This document shows positions 31,336 to 41,395 of a DNA stretch of 64,000 bases, piece after piece. The stretch is taken from the NCBI RefSeq assembly GCF_916619195.1, contig NZ_CAKAKL010000001.1, positions 186,001 through 250,000 of the forward strand, given 5' to 3'. Within the stretch, counting starts at the first letter, position 1, and every line of letters starts with the position of its first letter. Position numbers and translations under genes: made by a program. The DNA is from Inquilinus sp. Marseille-Q2685. GTDB lineage: Bacteria > Pseudomonadota > Alphaproteobacteria > DSM-16000 > Inquilinaceae. A model generated the notes under the pieces. The model had not been told where the DNA came from. It was given only the letters and a program-made list of their open reading frames with translations, and did no database searches.

Positions 31336-31862
31336 TCCGTCGCGCGGTCCTGGCCGACGCGCCGACGATCGCGCGGATCCATGTCCAGGCCTGGCAGGAG
31401 ACCTATCGCGGCCTGGTGCCGGACGAGTATCTCGACCGCATGACCGTGACCCAGCGCGAGCGCGGCCATGAACGCTCGCTGGCGCATGAGGACGGCACCG
31501 CCACCTTCCTGGCGCTGGACCCGACCCCGGCCGGCGGGGCGGTGCCGGTCGGCTTCGCCCTGTGCGGCCGGGCCCGCGGCGCGCCGGGCTGGAACTGGGG
31601 CGAGATCTACGCCCTCTACCTGCTCGACCGGGCGAAGGGCAGGGGGCACGGCCGGGCGCTGATGGCCGCGTCCTCCGCCTGGTTCGCCGAGCGCGGCATG
31701 ACGCCCTTCATGCTGTGGGCCCTGACCGCGAATTTCCGCGCCACCGGCTTCTACCGCCATCTCGGCGGCGAGCCCTATGCCGACCGGCTGGAGCGCTTCG
31801 GCGGCGCCGTGCTGGCGGAAAGCGCCTTCCGCTTCGACCGGCCCATCGCCCCGGCCGCATGA
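31332..31862 (+). CDS. GNAT family N-acetyltransferase
   Basis: 176 residues. The N-terminus reads IRRAVLADAPTIARIHVQAW and the acetyl-CoA loop is AKGRGHGRALMAA (R/Q-x-x-G-x-G/A type). GWNWGEIYALYLLDRA marks the beta-4 strand. The substrate is unknown. It overlaps the RNA methyltransferase stop (ATGA) and the DUF1294 start, so three genes are coupled. Confidence 0.9.
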   Translation: MIRRAVLADAPTIARIHVQAWQETYRGLVPDEYLDRMTVTQRERGHERSLAHEDGTATFLALDPTPAGGAVPVGFALCGRARGAPGWNWGEIYALYLLDRAKGRGHGRALMAASSAWFAERGMTPFMLWALTANFRATGFYRHLGGEPYADRLERFGGAVLAESAFRFDRPIAPAA

Positions 31863-32149
31863 CCGCCCTGGCGCTCTATCTCCTGGCCGCCAGCGCGGCC
31901 GCCTTCGCCCTGTTCGCCTGGGACAAATGGTGCGCCGTCGGCGGCCGGCGGCGGATCCCGGAGCGCACGCTGCTGGCCTTGGCCGCGATCGGCGGCACGC
32001 CCGGTGCCATCGCCGGGCAGCGGCTGCTGCGCCACAAGACACGGAAGGAGCCGTTCCGCACCCGCCTGCTCTGGATCGCCGGGGCGCAGCTGGGGCTGGT
32101 AGCCATCCTCGCCGTGCTTGCGCTGACCCAGCCTTCAACATGGCCGTAG
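31859..32149 (+). CDS. DUF1294 family membrane protein
   Basis: 96 residues and about three hydrophobic segments. FAWDKWCAVGGRRRIPERTL and HKTRKEPFRTR are the conserved DUF1294 features. In other bacteria this domain can be fused to a cold-shock domain; here it stands alone. The function is unknown. The ATG overlaps the preceding stop by 4 bases. Confidence 0.85.
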   Translation: MTALALYLLAASAAAFALFAWDKWCAVGGRRRIPERTLLALAAIGGTPGAIAGQRLLRHKTRKEPFRTRLLWIAGAQLGLVAILAVLALTQPSTWP

Positions 32150-32276
32150 GACGGGCGTGCCGTCACCGAACCGTCATCCGCGCATGGACGTTGCGCGCCG
32201 GGCGCGGGCCGCATCGCTTGTCCTGCGGGCGGGGGGAGGGTAAAGCTCCGTCCCACCGCCCGACCCCGGAGTTGCC

Positions 32277-33851
32277 ATGACCGCCCCGACCGCTACGCCG
32301 TCGCCGGACCGCATCCTCATTCTCGATTTCGGCAGCCAGGTCACCCAGCTGATCGCCCGCCGGGTGCGCGAGTCCGGGGTCTATTGCGAGATCTGGCCGT
32401 TCAACCATGCGGGCGACGACCGCATCCGGGCCTTCGATCCGCGCGGCATCATTCTCTCCGGCGGCCCGGCCTCGGTAACCGAGGCGGCCTCGCCCCGCGC
32501 GCCGCAGCTGGTGTTCGAGCTGGGCGTGCCGGTGCTGGGCATCTGCTACGGCCAGCAGACCATGTGCGAGCAGCTGGGCGGCGCGGTGGAGGGCGGGCAT
32601 CATCGCGAGTTCGGCCGCGCCTGGCTGGACATCCGGGAGAACTGCGCCCTGTTCGACGGCGCCTGGGGCGTGGGCCAGCGCGAGCAGGTGTGGATGAGCC
32701 ATGGCGACCGCGTCACACGACTGCCGGACGGCTTCCGCATCGTCGCCACCAGCGAGAATGCGCCCTATGCGGTGACCGCCGACGACGCCCGCCGCTTCTA
32801 CGGCGTGCAGTTCCATCCGGAGGTGGTGCACACCCCGCATGGCGCGGCGCTGCTGCGCAACTTCACCCACCATGTCTGCGGCTGCAGCGGCAGCTGGACC
32901 ATGGCCGCGTTCCGCGAGGCCGAGATCCAGAAGATCCGCGCCCAGGTCGGCGACGGCAAGGTGATCTGCGGCCTGTCGGGCGGCGTCGACAGCGCCGTGG
33001 CGGCGGTGCTGATCCACGAGGCGATCGGCGACCAGCTGACCTGCATCTTCGTCGACACCGGGCTGATGCGGGCGGGCGAGGCGGAGCAGGTGGTGTCGCT
33101 GTTCCGCGGCCACTACAACATCCCGCTGGTGCATGTCGACGCGTCCGACCTGTTCCTCGGCCGGCTCGAGGGCGTCACCGATCCGGAGCAGAAGCGCAAG
33201 ATCATCGGCGCCGCCTTCGTCGAGGTGTTCGACGCCGAGGCGGAGAAGATCGAGGGCGCCCGCTTCCTGGCCCAGGGCACGCTGTACCCCGACGTGATCG
33301 AGAGCGTGTCCTTCACCGGCGGCCCGTCGGTGACGATCAAGAGCCACCACAATGTCGGCGGCCTGCCGGAGCGGATGAAGCTGGCCCTGGTCGAGCCGCT
33401 GCGCGAGCTGTTCAAGGACGAGGTGCGGGCGCTGGGCCGCGAGCTGGGCCTGCCCGAGGATTTCGTCGGCCGCCATCCGTTCCCGGGACCGGGGCTGGGC
33501 ATCCGCATCCCCGGCGCGGTCAGCCGCGACATGCTGGAGATCCTGCGCAAGGCCGACGTGATCTATCTCGAGGAGATCCGCCGCGCCGGCCTCTACGACG
33601 CGATCTGGCAGGCCTTCGCGGTGCTGCTGCCGGTGCGCACGGTCGGCGTCATGGGCGACGGCCGCACCTACGACTATGTCTGCGCGCTGCGGGCCGTGAC
33701 CTCGACCGACGGCATGACCGCCGACTACTACCCCTTCGACCACGAGTTCCTGGGCCGGGTCTCGACCCGCATCGTCAACGAGGTCCGCGGCATCAACCGC
33801 GTCGTCTACGACATCACCTCGAAGCCGCCGGGGACGATCGAGTGGGAGTGA
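32277..33851 (+). CDS. guaA: GMP synthase (glutamine-hydrolysing)
   Basis: 524 residues. It converts XMP to GMP. The N-terminal class I glutamine amidotransferase has the nucleophile in [15 protein letters not shown] and the His-Glu pair in [12 protein letters not shown]. The ATP-pyrophosphatase domain has [14 protein letters not shown]. The C-terminal dimerisation domain has [16 protein letters not shown] and ends KPPGTIEWE. Complete and normal. Confidence 0.98.
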   Translation: MTAPTATPSPDRILILDFGSQVTQLIARRVRESGVYCEIWPFNHAGDDRIRAFDPRGIILSGGPASVTEAASPRAPQLVFELGVPVLGICYGQQTMCEQLGGAVEGGHHREFGRAWLDIRENCALFDGAWGVGQREQVWMSHGDRVTRLPDGFRIVATSENAPYAVTADDARRFYGVQFHPEVVHTPHGAALLRNFTHHVCGCSGSWTMAAFREAEIQKIRAQVGDGKVICGLSGGVDSAVAAVLIHEAIGDQLTCIFVDTGLMRAGEAEQVVSLFRGHYNIPLVHVDASDLFLGRLEGVTDPEQKRKIIGAAFVEVFDAEAEKIEGARFLAQGTLYPDVIESVSFTGGPSVTIKSHHNVGGLPERMKLALVEPLRELFKDEVRALGRELGLPEDFVGRHPFPGPGLGIRIPGAVSRDMLEILRKADVIYLEEIRRAGLYDAIWQAFAVLLPVRTVGVMGDGRTYDYVCALRAVTSTDGMTADYYPFDHEFLGRVSTRIVNEVRGINRVVYDITSKPPGTIEWE

Positions 33852-33923
33852 GGGGGTAGCGGTGGAGCACAATCAGGCTCCGATGTCTGGTTGCCGCTCT
33901 CCTTGTGAATGGAGGGGCCTCTC

Positions 33924-34269
33924 ATGTCCGACCACAGATGGTCTCCGTCCGAAAAAGAAGATCGCACGCCGCGCCTATGACGCCGCACTCGGCGTGGCGC
34001 TCGCGAGAATCCTGGCCGAGTTCAAGGCCAAGGCCGCCCAGGCGGCGACGCCGTCCGAGATGTGGGATCTCGAAGACTATTTGCGCCGGCAGCGCAAGCA
34101 TATCGACGCCCTGTTCGACTATCGGTATTCGCAGCTTACTCGCGTGTTCGCAGCAGCGATCCGCGAAGGCTACCTCGATGAAGGCAGCCTTGCCGGATTG
34201 TCCGAGGAGAAGCTGGAGCCGATCCGGCGCCTGCTGAGATGGATGGAAGCCGACCACGACTCTCGATGA
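33924..34269 (+). pseudogene. Fluorescence-recovery-protein-like protein, frameshifted
   Basis: The ATG at 33924 has an excellent ribosome site (GGAGGGG, six bases upstream) and reads MSDHRWSPSEK, then runs into a stop after 18 codons. If one A is dropped from the five-A run at 33952-33956, the frame continues KKIARRAYDAALGVALARI to the stop at 34269 and gives 114 residues. The restored protein has MWDLEDYLRRQRKHIDALFD and YRYSQLTRVFAAAIREGYL, which resemble proteins similar to the cyanobacterial fluorescence recovery protein. That match is from memory. The break may be a real mutation, a slippage site or a sequencing error. Confidence 0.6.
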
Positions 34270-34305
34270 TGCGCCGGAGCATGCCGAGATGACGGATAGG
34301 CTGGA

Positions 34306-34730
34306 TTAAGGCAGAAGGCGCGTCGGTATGCCGAGCACGGGGCCGGCGTCGGCAAGCCGTTGGTCGAGCGTGTGCACCGTGGCGCCATGCTCCGACGCGA
34401 CGACAAGGTGGAGCGCATCGCCGGCTCGCAGCCCGAGCGCATGCTGACCGACGAATGTTGCCGCCGTCCGGAAATGCCGCCCGGCGACCGGAAGGACCGT
34501 GAAGCTCTCTACGATCAGCTTGTTGAACATGGCCAGCGCCGCGGCACGCTGATCGAGCGTGATCTGGCCGGTCCGCAGCTTGACCGCCATGGCGGACGAC
34601 ATTTCGGTGATGGTCCAGTCGCTGACCAGAAGCTGCGCCGGATCCTGCGCCGCCAGCCAATCCTGGACGCGAGCGGTCGAGGCCTCGTTGGAGAGCGCCG
34701 CAACGATCAGCGACGTGTCGAGATACAGCA

Positions 34731-34731
<1 letters not shown>
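34306..34731 (-). CDS. vapC: VapC-type PIN-domain toxin
   Basis: 141 residues. PIN-domain ribonuclease with the acidic site residues visible in [13 protein letters not shown], the TEMSSA segment, LRAGDALHL and [11 protein letters not shown]. Toxins of this type cut tRNA or rRNA. The ATG overlaps the antitoxin stop by one base (TGATG on the minus strand), which fixes the start. Its GC level is somewhat lower than the core genes. Confidence 0.88.
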
Positions 34732-35102
<371 letters not shown>

Positions 35103-35984
35103 CTACTTCAGCGGCAGAAACAGCTCCGCCACCGCCTCATGCTCCGGCACCTCCGGGAAGAAGCTCAGCCGCTGGCAATAGATCGGGAAGTCGCGGGCTT
35201 CCTCGCCGCTGGCTGGAAGCCAGTCGCGATACAGATAAAGGGCGGCGGGCTCCAGATTGTCGGTGTTGCCGACGACGCGCAGCACCGCGCAGCGTCCGCC
35301 GGGGATCTCGCCGGCTTTGATGTCCTCGCCGTTCGCATCGATCGGCCGGTCGGTCCCAACGCAAAGGTCTACGCTGTATTCGGCAGGCGACGCAGGCCGC
35401 CGCTCGGACCGCCAGACATTGAAGGTCGGGCTTGTCCTGGGGTGCAGGCCGGCGGCCTTGCGCCACGCGATGAACCGCCGGATGGTCGCGCCGAGCGTCG
35501 CCGGGTCACCCCGATGCTCCATGATCGCCACCCGCGTCGGGGGGACATCGCGGATCATCACGTCGTCAGGGGTAAAGGTCTTCCGCATGAGCTTGCTCCT
35601 CGCATTGTCGAGAGGCCCGAAGGCCGCAAGCCACGGCTCCCAGTCGGGAGAGTTCCGGAACGACGAAGGCGATTGCCCGAACCGTCGCCGGAAGGCGCGG
35701 GCGAAGGCATCCGGCGCATCGTAACCGGCATCCATCGCGATGTCCGTGACGCGTGCGTCGGCCCTGTAGGCCAGCCGGTATGAGGCGCGCTTCATGCGGG
35801 CAAGCTGGACATAGCGATGCACGGACAGCCCGAAGGTCGCCGTGAACTGCCGGTGGAAATGAAACTTCGAGAAGGCTGCGACACCGCTCAGGACGTCGAG
35901 ATCGAGATCGTCGTCGAGATGCCGGTCGATATGGTCCAGCACGCGCTGCATCCGCGCATGATAGGTCCGAAGCGCTGCGGTCAT
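35103..35984 (-). CDS. AraC-family regulator with GyrI-like effector domain
   Basis: 293 residues. Two AraC helix-turn-helices occupy residues 1-110 ([20 protein letters not shown] and [20 protein letters not shown]). Residues about 130-293 form a GyrI-like small-molecule-binding domain ([29 protein letters not shown]). Regulators of this plan respond to small hydrophobic compounds or stress. It ends 124 bases right of the antitoxin start. The target is not evident. Confidence 0.9.
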   Translation of the reverse strand: MTAALRTYHARMQRVLDHIDRHLDDDLDLDVLSGVAAFSKFHFHRQFTATFGLSVHRYVQLARMKRASYRLAYRADARVTDIAMDAGYDAPDAFARAFRRRFGQSPSSFRNSPDWEPWLAAFGPLDNARSKLMRKTFTPDDVMIRDVPPTRVAIMEHRGDPATLGATIRRFIAWRKAAGLHPRTSPTFNVWRSERRPASPAEYSVDLCVGTDRPIDANGEDIKAGEIPGGRCAVLRVVGNTDNLEPAALYLYRDWLPASGEEARDFPIYCQRLSFFPEVPEHEAVAELFLPLK

Positions 35985-36121
35985 TCGTCCCGGTCTCCGT
36001 GGCAGCTCAAACTAGATCCTTCAGGCGACGCGGCGCTCGACCGATCTTGCGGTTTTCGGACGGGTCGCGGATCGGCCGTCCGCTCATGCTATTCTGAGAA
36101 ACCGGATTGGAGACTTCTCGC

Positions 36122-36667
36122 ATGGCGAAGCTCGTCTTTGGAATGAACCAGTCCCTGGACGGATACGTCGACCACATGGAGATGCGGACAGGCCCCGAGC
36201 TCTTCCGTCACTGGACAGAGCATGTGCGCGGCCTGACCGGCAGCGTGTACGGCCGCCGCATGTACGAGGTCATGCGTTATTGGGACGAAGACAGGCCTGA
36301 GTGGAGCGCGGAGCAACGCGAATTCGCGGCGGCGTGGCGGCGCCAGCCGAAATGGGTCGTGTCACGTTCGTTGACGTCGGTCGGCCCCAACGCCACGCTT
36401 GTCGGCAACGATCTCGAGGCGGCGATACGCGGCCTGAAGGCTCGGCTCGGCGGAGAAATCGCGGTGTCCGGACCAGAGATGGCGGGAAGCCTGACCGACC
36501 TCGGCCTTGTCGATGAGTATCGACTCTACCTCCATCCCGTCGTGCTGGGTCGCGGCAAGCCATTCTTCGCCGGCCCCCGGCCGCCGCTCCGCCTCGTGGC
36601 CAGCGATCGGGTTGGCGAGGACGTGATCAGGTTGACCTATGTTCCTGCCAGTCCGGAAGCAGGGTGA
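36122..36667 (+). CDS. Dihydrofolate reductase-fold protein (RibD C-terminal family)
   Basis: 181 residues. The start MAKLVFGMNQSLDGYV, the GSVYGRRMYEVMRYW segment and the IAVSGPEMAGSLTDLGLVDE region are those of stand-alone RibD_C/DHFR-like reductases of unknown substrate. GGAG lies nine bases before the ATG at 36122. It is divergent from the AraC gene, 137 bases away, and its 3' end overlaps the cupin gene on the other strand by 41 bases. Confidence 0.85.
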   Translation: MAKLVFGMNQSLDGYVDHMEMRTGPELFRHWTEHVRGLTGSVYGRRMYEVMRYWDEDRPEWSAEQREFAAAWRRQPKWVVSRSLTSVGPNATLVGNDLEAAIRGLKARLGGEIAVSGPEMAGSLTDLGLVDEYRLYLHPVVLGRGKPFFAGPRPPLRLVASDRVGEDVIRLTYVPASPEAG

Positions 36668-37097
36668 TGCCGAAGCTCGGCGCGGCCCGGCGGAGACGCT
36701 CGATCTCTGCGGGCGTCGGCGGTCCCACGACGTCGCCTGGTTGAAGTGCGCGGCCGGCTTCCTCGAGGAACCGGTCGAACAGAGCGGGTGTCCCGATCAG
36801 GATGTACCGGCCGGGATTGCCGCTCAGGTTCACCAGCTGGTGCGGAACGCCGCGCGGCAGGAAGACGGCTTCGCCCGCCGTCAGGCGCCGAGGCTGGCCG
36901 TCGATCATCGCGGTCAGCTCGCCTTCGATGACGTAGACCGTCTCGTCGTCCCGGGCGTGGACATGGATCGGCGTCCTCGTGTGCCCGTCGCTTCTGTTCT
37001 CGAGGAGGCAGAACTGCCCCGCGGTCTGGTCTCCGGACAGCAGGCGTTTCATGACGATGCCTGCAAGAACGAACTCCTTGCCGTCGACATCGGCCAT
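36627..37097 (-). CDS. Cupin-domain protein
   Basis: 156 residues with one cupin barrel. Motif 1 is PIHVHARDDETVYVIEGE, with His-His-Glu candidate metal ligands; motif 2 includes GEAVFLPRGVPHQLVNL. The function is unknown. The AAGGAAA ribosome site supports the ATG at 37097. It overlaps the DHFR-like gene tail to tail and is divergent from the arginase-fold gene 192 bases to the right. Confidence 0.85.
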   Translation of the reverse strand: MADVDGKEFVLAGIVMKRLLSGDQTAGQFCLLENRSDGHTRTPIHVHARDDETVYVIEGELTAMIDGQPRRLTAGEAVFLPRGVPHQLVNLSGNPGRYILIGTPALFDRFLEEAGRALQPGDVVGPPTPAEIERLRRAAPSFGITLLPDWQEHRST

Positions 37098-37289
37098 CGT
37101 CGTTTCCTTTCCACGGATCGCGCGGGTGAAGGGCGGAGGGATCAGCCGGTTCGGGATTCCCAAAGACGACAGGCGCCGTGATGCGGAAGTTCCCGGAGCC
37201 GGCGCCCTGAGGCCTGCCCGGCGGATCGCGTCCGGGAACCCGGGGCGCTGCGAAGCGGTTGGATTCGCGACCGGAGAGGAGGCGCCGCC

Positions 37290-38174
37290 ATGAGCCGTCC
37301 CCGCTACGCCATCGTCGAGGCACCCTCGGTGCTGGGGCTGTTCCCGAAAGGGGTCGAGCGGCTGCCAGAGGCCCTGCTCCGGGCGGGGCTGGCGGAGCGG
37401 CTGGAGGCGCGGCGGGCCGGCCGGGTCGAGCCGCCGCCCTACGATCCGCGGCGCGATCCCGAGACGCTGCTGCTCAACCCTGCCGGCATCGCCGCCTATT
37501 CGATCGCGCTCGCCGACGCCGTCGGGCTCGTCCTCGGGGCCGGCGAGGTGCCGGTGGTGCTGGGCGGCGACTGCTCGATCCTGCTCGGCTGTCTGCTGCC
37601 GCTGCGCCGCCGCGGGCGTTTCGGCCTGCTGTTCCTCGACGGCCACGCCGATTTCTACCAGCCGGAAGCCGAGCCCAACGGCGAGGCGGCGTCGATGGAC
37701 CTGGCGCTGGCCACCGGCCGCGGCCCGGCCTTGGTGGCCGATCCCGAGGGGCTGCGGCCGCTGGTCCGCGACGAGGACGTGGTGGCGTTCGGGATCCGCG
37801 ATGCCGAGGACGCCGCAAGGGCCGGCAGCCAGAGGATCGAGGACAGCGGCATCGAGCTGCTCGATCTCGCCGCGGTCCGGCAGGCCGGCGTCGAGGCGGC
37901 GCTGGAACGCGCGCTGGACTGGCTGACCCGGCCCGAGCTGCTCGGCTTCTGGGTCCATCTCGACGCCGACGTGCTCGACGACGCGGTGATGCCGGCGGTC
38001 GACTATCGCATGCCGGACGGGCTGTCCTTCGGCGAGCTGACGGCGGTGCTCGCCGCGGCGGCGAGCGGCCGGATGGCCGGCATCGACGTCACCATCTTCA
38101 ACCCGGCGCTGGATCCTGGCGGCGCCATCGCGGCCGGCTTCGCCGACGCCATCGCCCGGGGGCTGCGCTCCTAA
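37290..38174 (+). CDS. Arginase/agmatinase-fold hydrolase
   Basis: 294 residues in the ureohydrolase family. Two of the manganese motifs are standard: [13 protein letters not shown] (D-x-H-x-D) and [18 protein letters not shown]. The first reads [11 protein letters not shown], with Cys where arginases have His. It is therefore uncertain whether the protein hydrolyses arginine, agmatine or a related compound. GAGAGGAGG precedes the ATG. A LysR gene starts 23 bases downstream. Confidence 0.82.
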   Translation: MSRPRYAIVEAPSVLGLFPKGVERLPEALLRAGLAERLEARRAGRVEPPPYDPRRDPETLLLNPAGIAAYSIALADAVGLVLGAGEVPVVLGGDCSILLGCLLPLRRRGRFGLLFLDGHADFYQPEAEPNGEAASMDLALATGRGPALVADPEGLRPLVRDEDVVAFGIRDAEDAARAGSQRIEDSGIELLDLAAVRQAGVEAALERALDWLTRPELLGFWVHLDADVLDDAVMPAVDYRMPDGLSFGELTAVLAAAASGRMAGIDVTIFNPALDPGGAIAAGFADAIARGLRS

Positions 38175-38197
38175 ATCCGCCGGGATATGCTCGGCGG

Positions 38198-39124
38198 ATG
38201 CCGCTTCGCCTGCCGCCGCTCGCCGCCCTCCGCTTCTTCGAGGCGGCCGGGCGCCATCTCAGCTTCAAGCTCGCCGCCGCCGAGTTGAACGTGACGCCGA
38301 GCGCAGTCAGCCACGGCATCGTCGGGCTGGAGCGGGCGCTGGGCGTCGAGCTGTTCGTGCGCGAACCGCGCAGGCTTTCGCTGACGCCCGAGGGGGCGGA
38401 CTACCTGCCCTATGTCTCCGAGGCGCTGTCGCTGATCGCCATCGGCACCCAGCGCCTGCCGCATCATCGCGGGCGCCGGACCATCACCGTCAGCTGCGCC
38501 CCGACCTTCGCGTCCCGCTGGCTGCTGCCGCGGCTGCACCGCTTCGGCGAGCGCTGGCCCACCATCGGCGTCACGGTCGACACCTCGCGCTGGCAGGTCG
38601 GCTTCCCGGTCGACGGTTTCGATTTCGCCATCCGGATGAGCAGGGCGACCGCCGCCGGCGCCGGCTGGACCCGGCTGTTCGGAGAGCGGCTGGTGCCGGT
38701 GTGCAGCCCCGGATATCGGGATCGCCTGGCCGGCGAGGGCGGGGCGGTCGATCTGCGCCGCGCCGCGCTGATCCACGTCACCCCGGCCAGCGAGGACTGG
38801 CAGGCCTGGGCGGAGCGGACCGGCACCGAGGGCGTCGACTTGGCCGCCGGCCTGCGCGTCGACACCATCCAGATGGCCTTCGAGGCCGCCGCCATGGAGC
38901 TCGGCATCGCCCTGGGCCGGCGGCCGCTGGTCGACCAGGACCTCGCCTCCGGGGCCCTGGTCGAGGCAGGCCTGCCTGCGATCGAAGCCGAGACCGCCTA
39001 TTGGCTAGTCGGCTGCGAGGGGGCGGAGCGCCGGCCGGACCTGCTGGGCTTCCAGCGCTGGCTGCTGCGCGAGGTCGAGGCGGCAGGGCCTGGCGCGGCC
39101 GGAACCGGGCGCCGGATCGCCTGA
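38198..39124 (+). CDS. LysR-family transcriptional regulator (GcvA-like)
   Basis: 308 residues. The N-terminal helix-turn-helix is in the region FEAAGRHLSFKLAAAELNVT and PSAVSHGIVGLERALGVELF. The effector domain starts near residue 90 (ITVSCAPTFASRWLLPRL). That wording, with FDFAIRM later on, is of the GcvA type. The start at 38198 is preferred because upstream sequence in frame belongs to the arginase-like gene in another phase. It may regulate that gene. Confidence 0.88.
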   Translation: MPLRLPPLAALRFFEAAGRHLSFKLAAAELNVTPSAVSHGIVGLERALGVELFVREPRRLSLTPEGADYLPYVSEALSLIAIGTQRLPHHRGRRTITVSCAPTFASRWLLPRLHRFGERWPTIGVTVDTSRWQVGFPVDGFDFAIRMSRATAAGAGWTRLFGERLVPVCSPGYRDRLAGEGGAVDLRRAALIHVTPASEDWQAWAERTGTEGVDLAAGLRVDTIQMAFEAAAMELGIALGRRPLVDQDLASGALVEAGLPAIEAETAYWLVGCEGAERRPDLLGFQRWLLREVEAAGPGAAGTGRRIA

Positions 39125-39157
39125 GGCTGCCGGCCTCTCCCTTGCGACATTCCAATC

Positions 39158-39241
39158 CGTCATTGCGAGGAGCGCAGCGACGAAGCAATCCAGGAGCGAC
39201 GCCAAGCGGCCCTGGATTGCTTCGCTGCGCTCGCAATGACG
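39158..39241. repeat. 84-bp palindromic intergenic repeat, copy 1
   Basis: The left arm begins CGTCATTGCGAGGAGCGCAG and includes GACGAAGCAATCCAGG. The right arm is CCTGGATTGCTTCGCTGCG followed by CTCGCAATGACG, the reverse complement. The arms can form one long hairpin. A second copy is at 42735-42819. The type is a well-known dispersed element between genes in proteobacteria. Confidence 0.88.
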
Positions 39242-39371
39242 GGTGTGAGTTCGCGACAGGGGAGGCCCGGGCCGCACGGACGGGTGAAGATCTTTCACCC
39301 GTCGTCGAAACCTTCTCTTTTGCCGCGCCCGTCGCCGCTCGCCATTGTGGGGCCGGACGAGGAGGATCCGG

Positions 39372-40619
39372 ATGATGGCGGTGACAGACGGTAGGCGGCT
39401 CGCATCCCCCGGCATCCAGGCCGGGCTGGTGATCCTGGCCGGGGCGCTGATCATGAGCGCCGCCATGGGCTCGCGGCAGACCTTCGGCCTGTTCATCGGG
39501 CCGTTCTCCTTCGACCGCGGCGTGCCGGTGACGCTGACCGCCTTCGCCATCGCCCTGCACAACCTGGTCTGGGGCTTCGCCCAGCCCTTCGCCGGCGCCG
39601 CCGCGGACCGTTGGGGCTCGGCGCCGGTGGTCGCCTTCGGGGCCGTCGCCTTCGCCGCCGGCCTGGTTCTCACCGCCCTGGCCTCGTCCGGCGTGATGCT
39701 GGTGCTCGGCCTCGGCCTCCTGGTCGGCATCGGCATCAGCTGCACCACCTTCGGCGTGGTGCTGACCGCGCTCGGCCGGGCGGCGCCGCCGGAGAAGCGC
39801 AGCATGGCGATGGGCCTGGCCAGCGCCGGCGGGTCGCTCGGCCAGGTGCTGCTGGTGCCGCTGGCGCAATGGGTCACCGATCTGTCGGGCACCGCGGCGT
39901 CGCTGCTGGTGCTGGCCGGCTGCCTGGTCGCCGTGGCGCCGCTCGGGCTGGCTCTGGATCGCCAGGGCAGGGGCGGCGCGCCGGTGCAGGCCGAACTGGC
40001 GATGCCGCTGCGGGCGGCGGTGGCGCAGGCGCTCGGCCATCGGGGATACCGCCTGCTGACCCTGGGCTTCTTCACCTGCGGCTTCCAGCTCGCCTTCATC
40101 GGCACGCATCTGCCGAACTACCTGCTGCTGTGCCACATGCCGGCCGGGCTCGGCGCCACGGCGCTGGCGCTGGTCGGGCTGTTCAACATGATCGGCAGCT
40201 GGGGCTGCGGCTGGCTCGGCGGGCGGTTCCGCCAGCAGCAGGTGCTCGGCTGGCTGTACCTGATCCGTGGCGCCGCCATCGCCGTCTTCTACCTGGCGCC
40301 GAAGAGCGAGGCATCGGTGGTGGTCTTCGCCGCCGTGATGGGACTGACCTGGCTCGGCACCGTGCCGCTGACCAGCGGGCTGGTGGCCAAGGTGTTCGGC
40401 ACGCGCCATCTCGGCACGCTGTTCGGCGTCTGCTTCCTCAGCCACCAGATCGGCTCGTTCCTCGGGGCCTGGGCCGGCGGCTTCGTGTTCGACGTCACCG
40501 GCTCCTATGCCCTGGTCTGGATCGCCACCGCGGTCGCCGGGCTGGTGGCGGCCCTGCTGCATTTCCCGATCGACGACAGGCCGGTCGTCGTCGCGGTGCC
40601 GGCGCGCCAGGCGGCGTGA
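39372..40619 (+). CDS. MFS transporter
   Basis: 415 residues with about 12 hydrophobic helices in two halves of six. The loop 2-3 motif reads GAAADRWGSAPVV. The first helix region has MSAAMGSRQTFGLFIGPF and the middle GHRGYRLLTLGFFTCGFQLAF, a pattern common in oxalate/formate-antiporter-like or monocarboxylate MFS proteins. The substrate is unknown. GGAGG six bases before 39372 supports the start. The 141 bases after it contain facing GGCGATTTT/AAAATCGCC segments. Confidence 0.88.
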   Translation: MMAVTDGRRLASPGIQAGLVILAGALIMSAAMGSRQTFGLFIGPFSFDRGVPVTLTAFAIALHNLVWGFAQPFAGAAADRWGSAPVVAFGAVAFAAGLVLTALASSGVMLVLGLGLLVGIGISCTTFGVVLTALGRAAPPEKRSMAMGLASAGGSLGQVLLVPLAQWVTDLSGTAASLLVLAGCLVAVAPLGLALDRQGRGGAPVQAELAMPLRAAVAQALGHRGYRLLTLGFFTCGFQLAFIGTHLPNYLLLCHMPAGLGATALALVGLFNMIGSWGCGWLGGRFRQQQVLGWLYLIRGAAIAVFYLAPKSEASVVVFAAVMGLTWLGTVPLTSGLVAKVFGTRHLGTLFGVCFLSHQIGSFLGAWAGGFVFDVTGSYALVWIATAVAGLVAALLHFPIDDRPVVVAVPARQAA

Positions 40620-40760
40620 GAATCTGTTCGAGACTGCGCTGGTGTGAGTCGGCTGGCGGCGATTTTGAGAACCGGAGCGCAGCGGACACAAGCCCGTGAG
40701 CACCGGAAGCGGAAAAATCGCCGTCAGACGGCCGTACCGGTAGCAGTATCGGACAGGCTC

Positions 40761-41261
40761 TCAGAACTCCTCGTCCATCAACGGCCGCTTCTTCCGCCTC
40801 GGCCGCGTCCACACCACGCCGGGGAAGCCCTTCAGCGGGCGCAGCGGCTCGCCACGATACGTCCATTCCGGCGCCTGCTCGATGGCGATGTGGTACAGCG
40901 GCTCGCGGCCGGTGCGGGTCTCGAACAGGGCGCGCGGGATGTTCACCATCTGCGGCGCGTGCGGCCGCTCATACAGCACCGGCGTGCCGCAATGACGGCA
41001 GAAGCTGCGCGACCGTCCGGTCTCCTCCTCGACGAAGCGGGCGAGGGCGGTCTCGCCCTTGACGATGCGCACCCGGCTGCGCCAGCACCCGACATAGGTG
41101 GCATAGGCGGCGCCATGCGCCAGCCGGCTGTCCTTGGAATGGTCGTGCCAGGCCCAGCGCGCCGGGATGCCGATTTCGATCCGCACCCGGCCGCACAGGC
41201 AACGGCCCTCCGCCACCCCCGCCGGCGCCTTCCGGACCTTCCCCATTGCTGCCTTGCTCAT
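40761..41261 (-). CDS. GFA/Mss4-like zinc-binding protein
   Basis: 166 residues. CLCGRVRIEIG near the N-terminus and SFCRHCGTPVLYERP in the middle supply the zinc cysteines of the glutathione-dependent formaldehyde-activating family. Many members have no proven formaldehyde role. ATGs at 41261 and 41246 both have possible ribosome sites; the longer is listed. Confidence 0.83.
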   Translation of the reverse strand: MSKAAMGKVRKAPAGVAEGRCLCGRVRIEIGIPARWAWHDHSKDSRLAHGAAYATYVGCWRSRVRIVKGETALARFVEEETGRSRSFCRHCGTPVLYERPHAPQMVNIPRALFETRTGREPLYHIAIEQAPEWTYRGEPLRPLKGFPGVVWTRPRRKKRPLMDEEF

Positions 41262-41395
41262 CCTCGGCCTCGTCTGCTGCGCCTGGAGAGACTACAGGAC
41301 GGCACCTGCCAGGACGTGTCAGCTATTCCGGTCCGGGAAACGGATGACGCCGGGCCGCCGCGGGTCCCCGGCAAGCCCGGCAAGGTGTAGGCTCG

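Noticed and set aside
33862-34269. The longer continuous frame as the true FRP-like gene start
   Set aside because: Its first 30 codons overlap the ribosome site and do not resemble the family, while the ATG at 33924 has an excellent ribosome site and the right N-terminal text in the other frame.
37259-38197. A frame fused in front of the LysR gene
   Set aside because: It overlaps the arginase-fold gene out of phase and is arginine- and glycine-rich shadow sequence.
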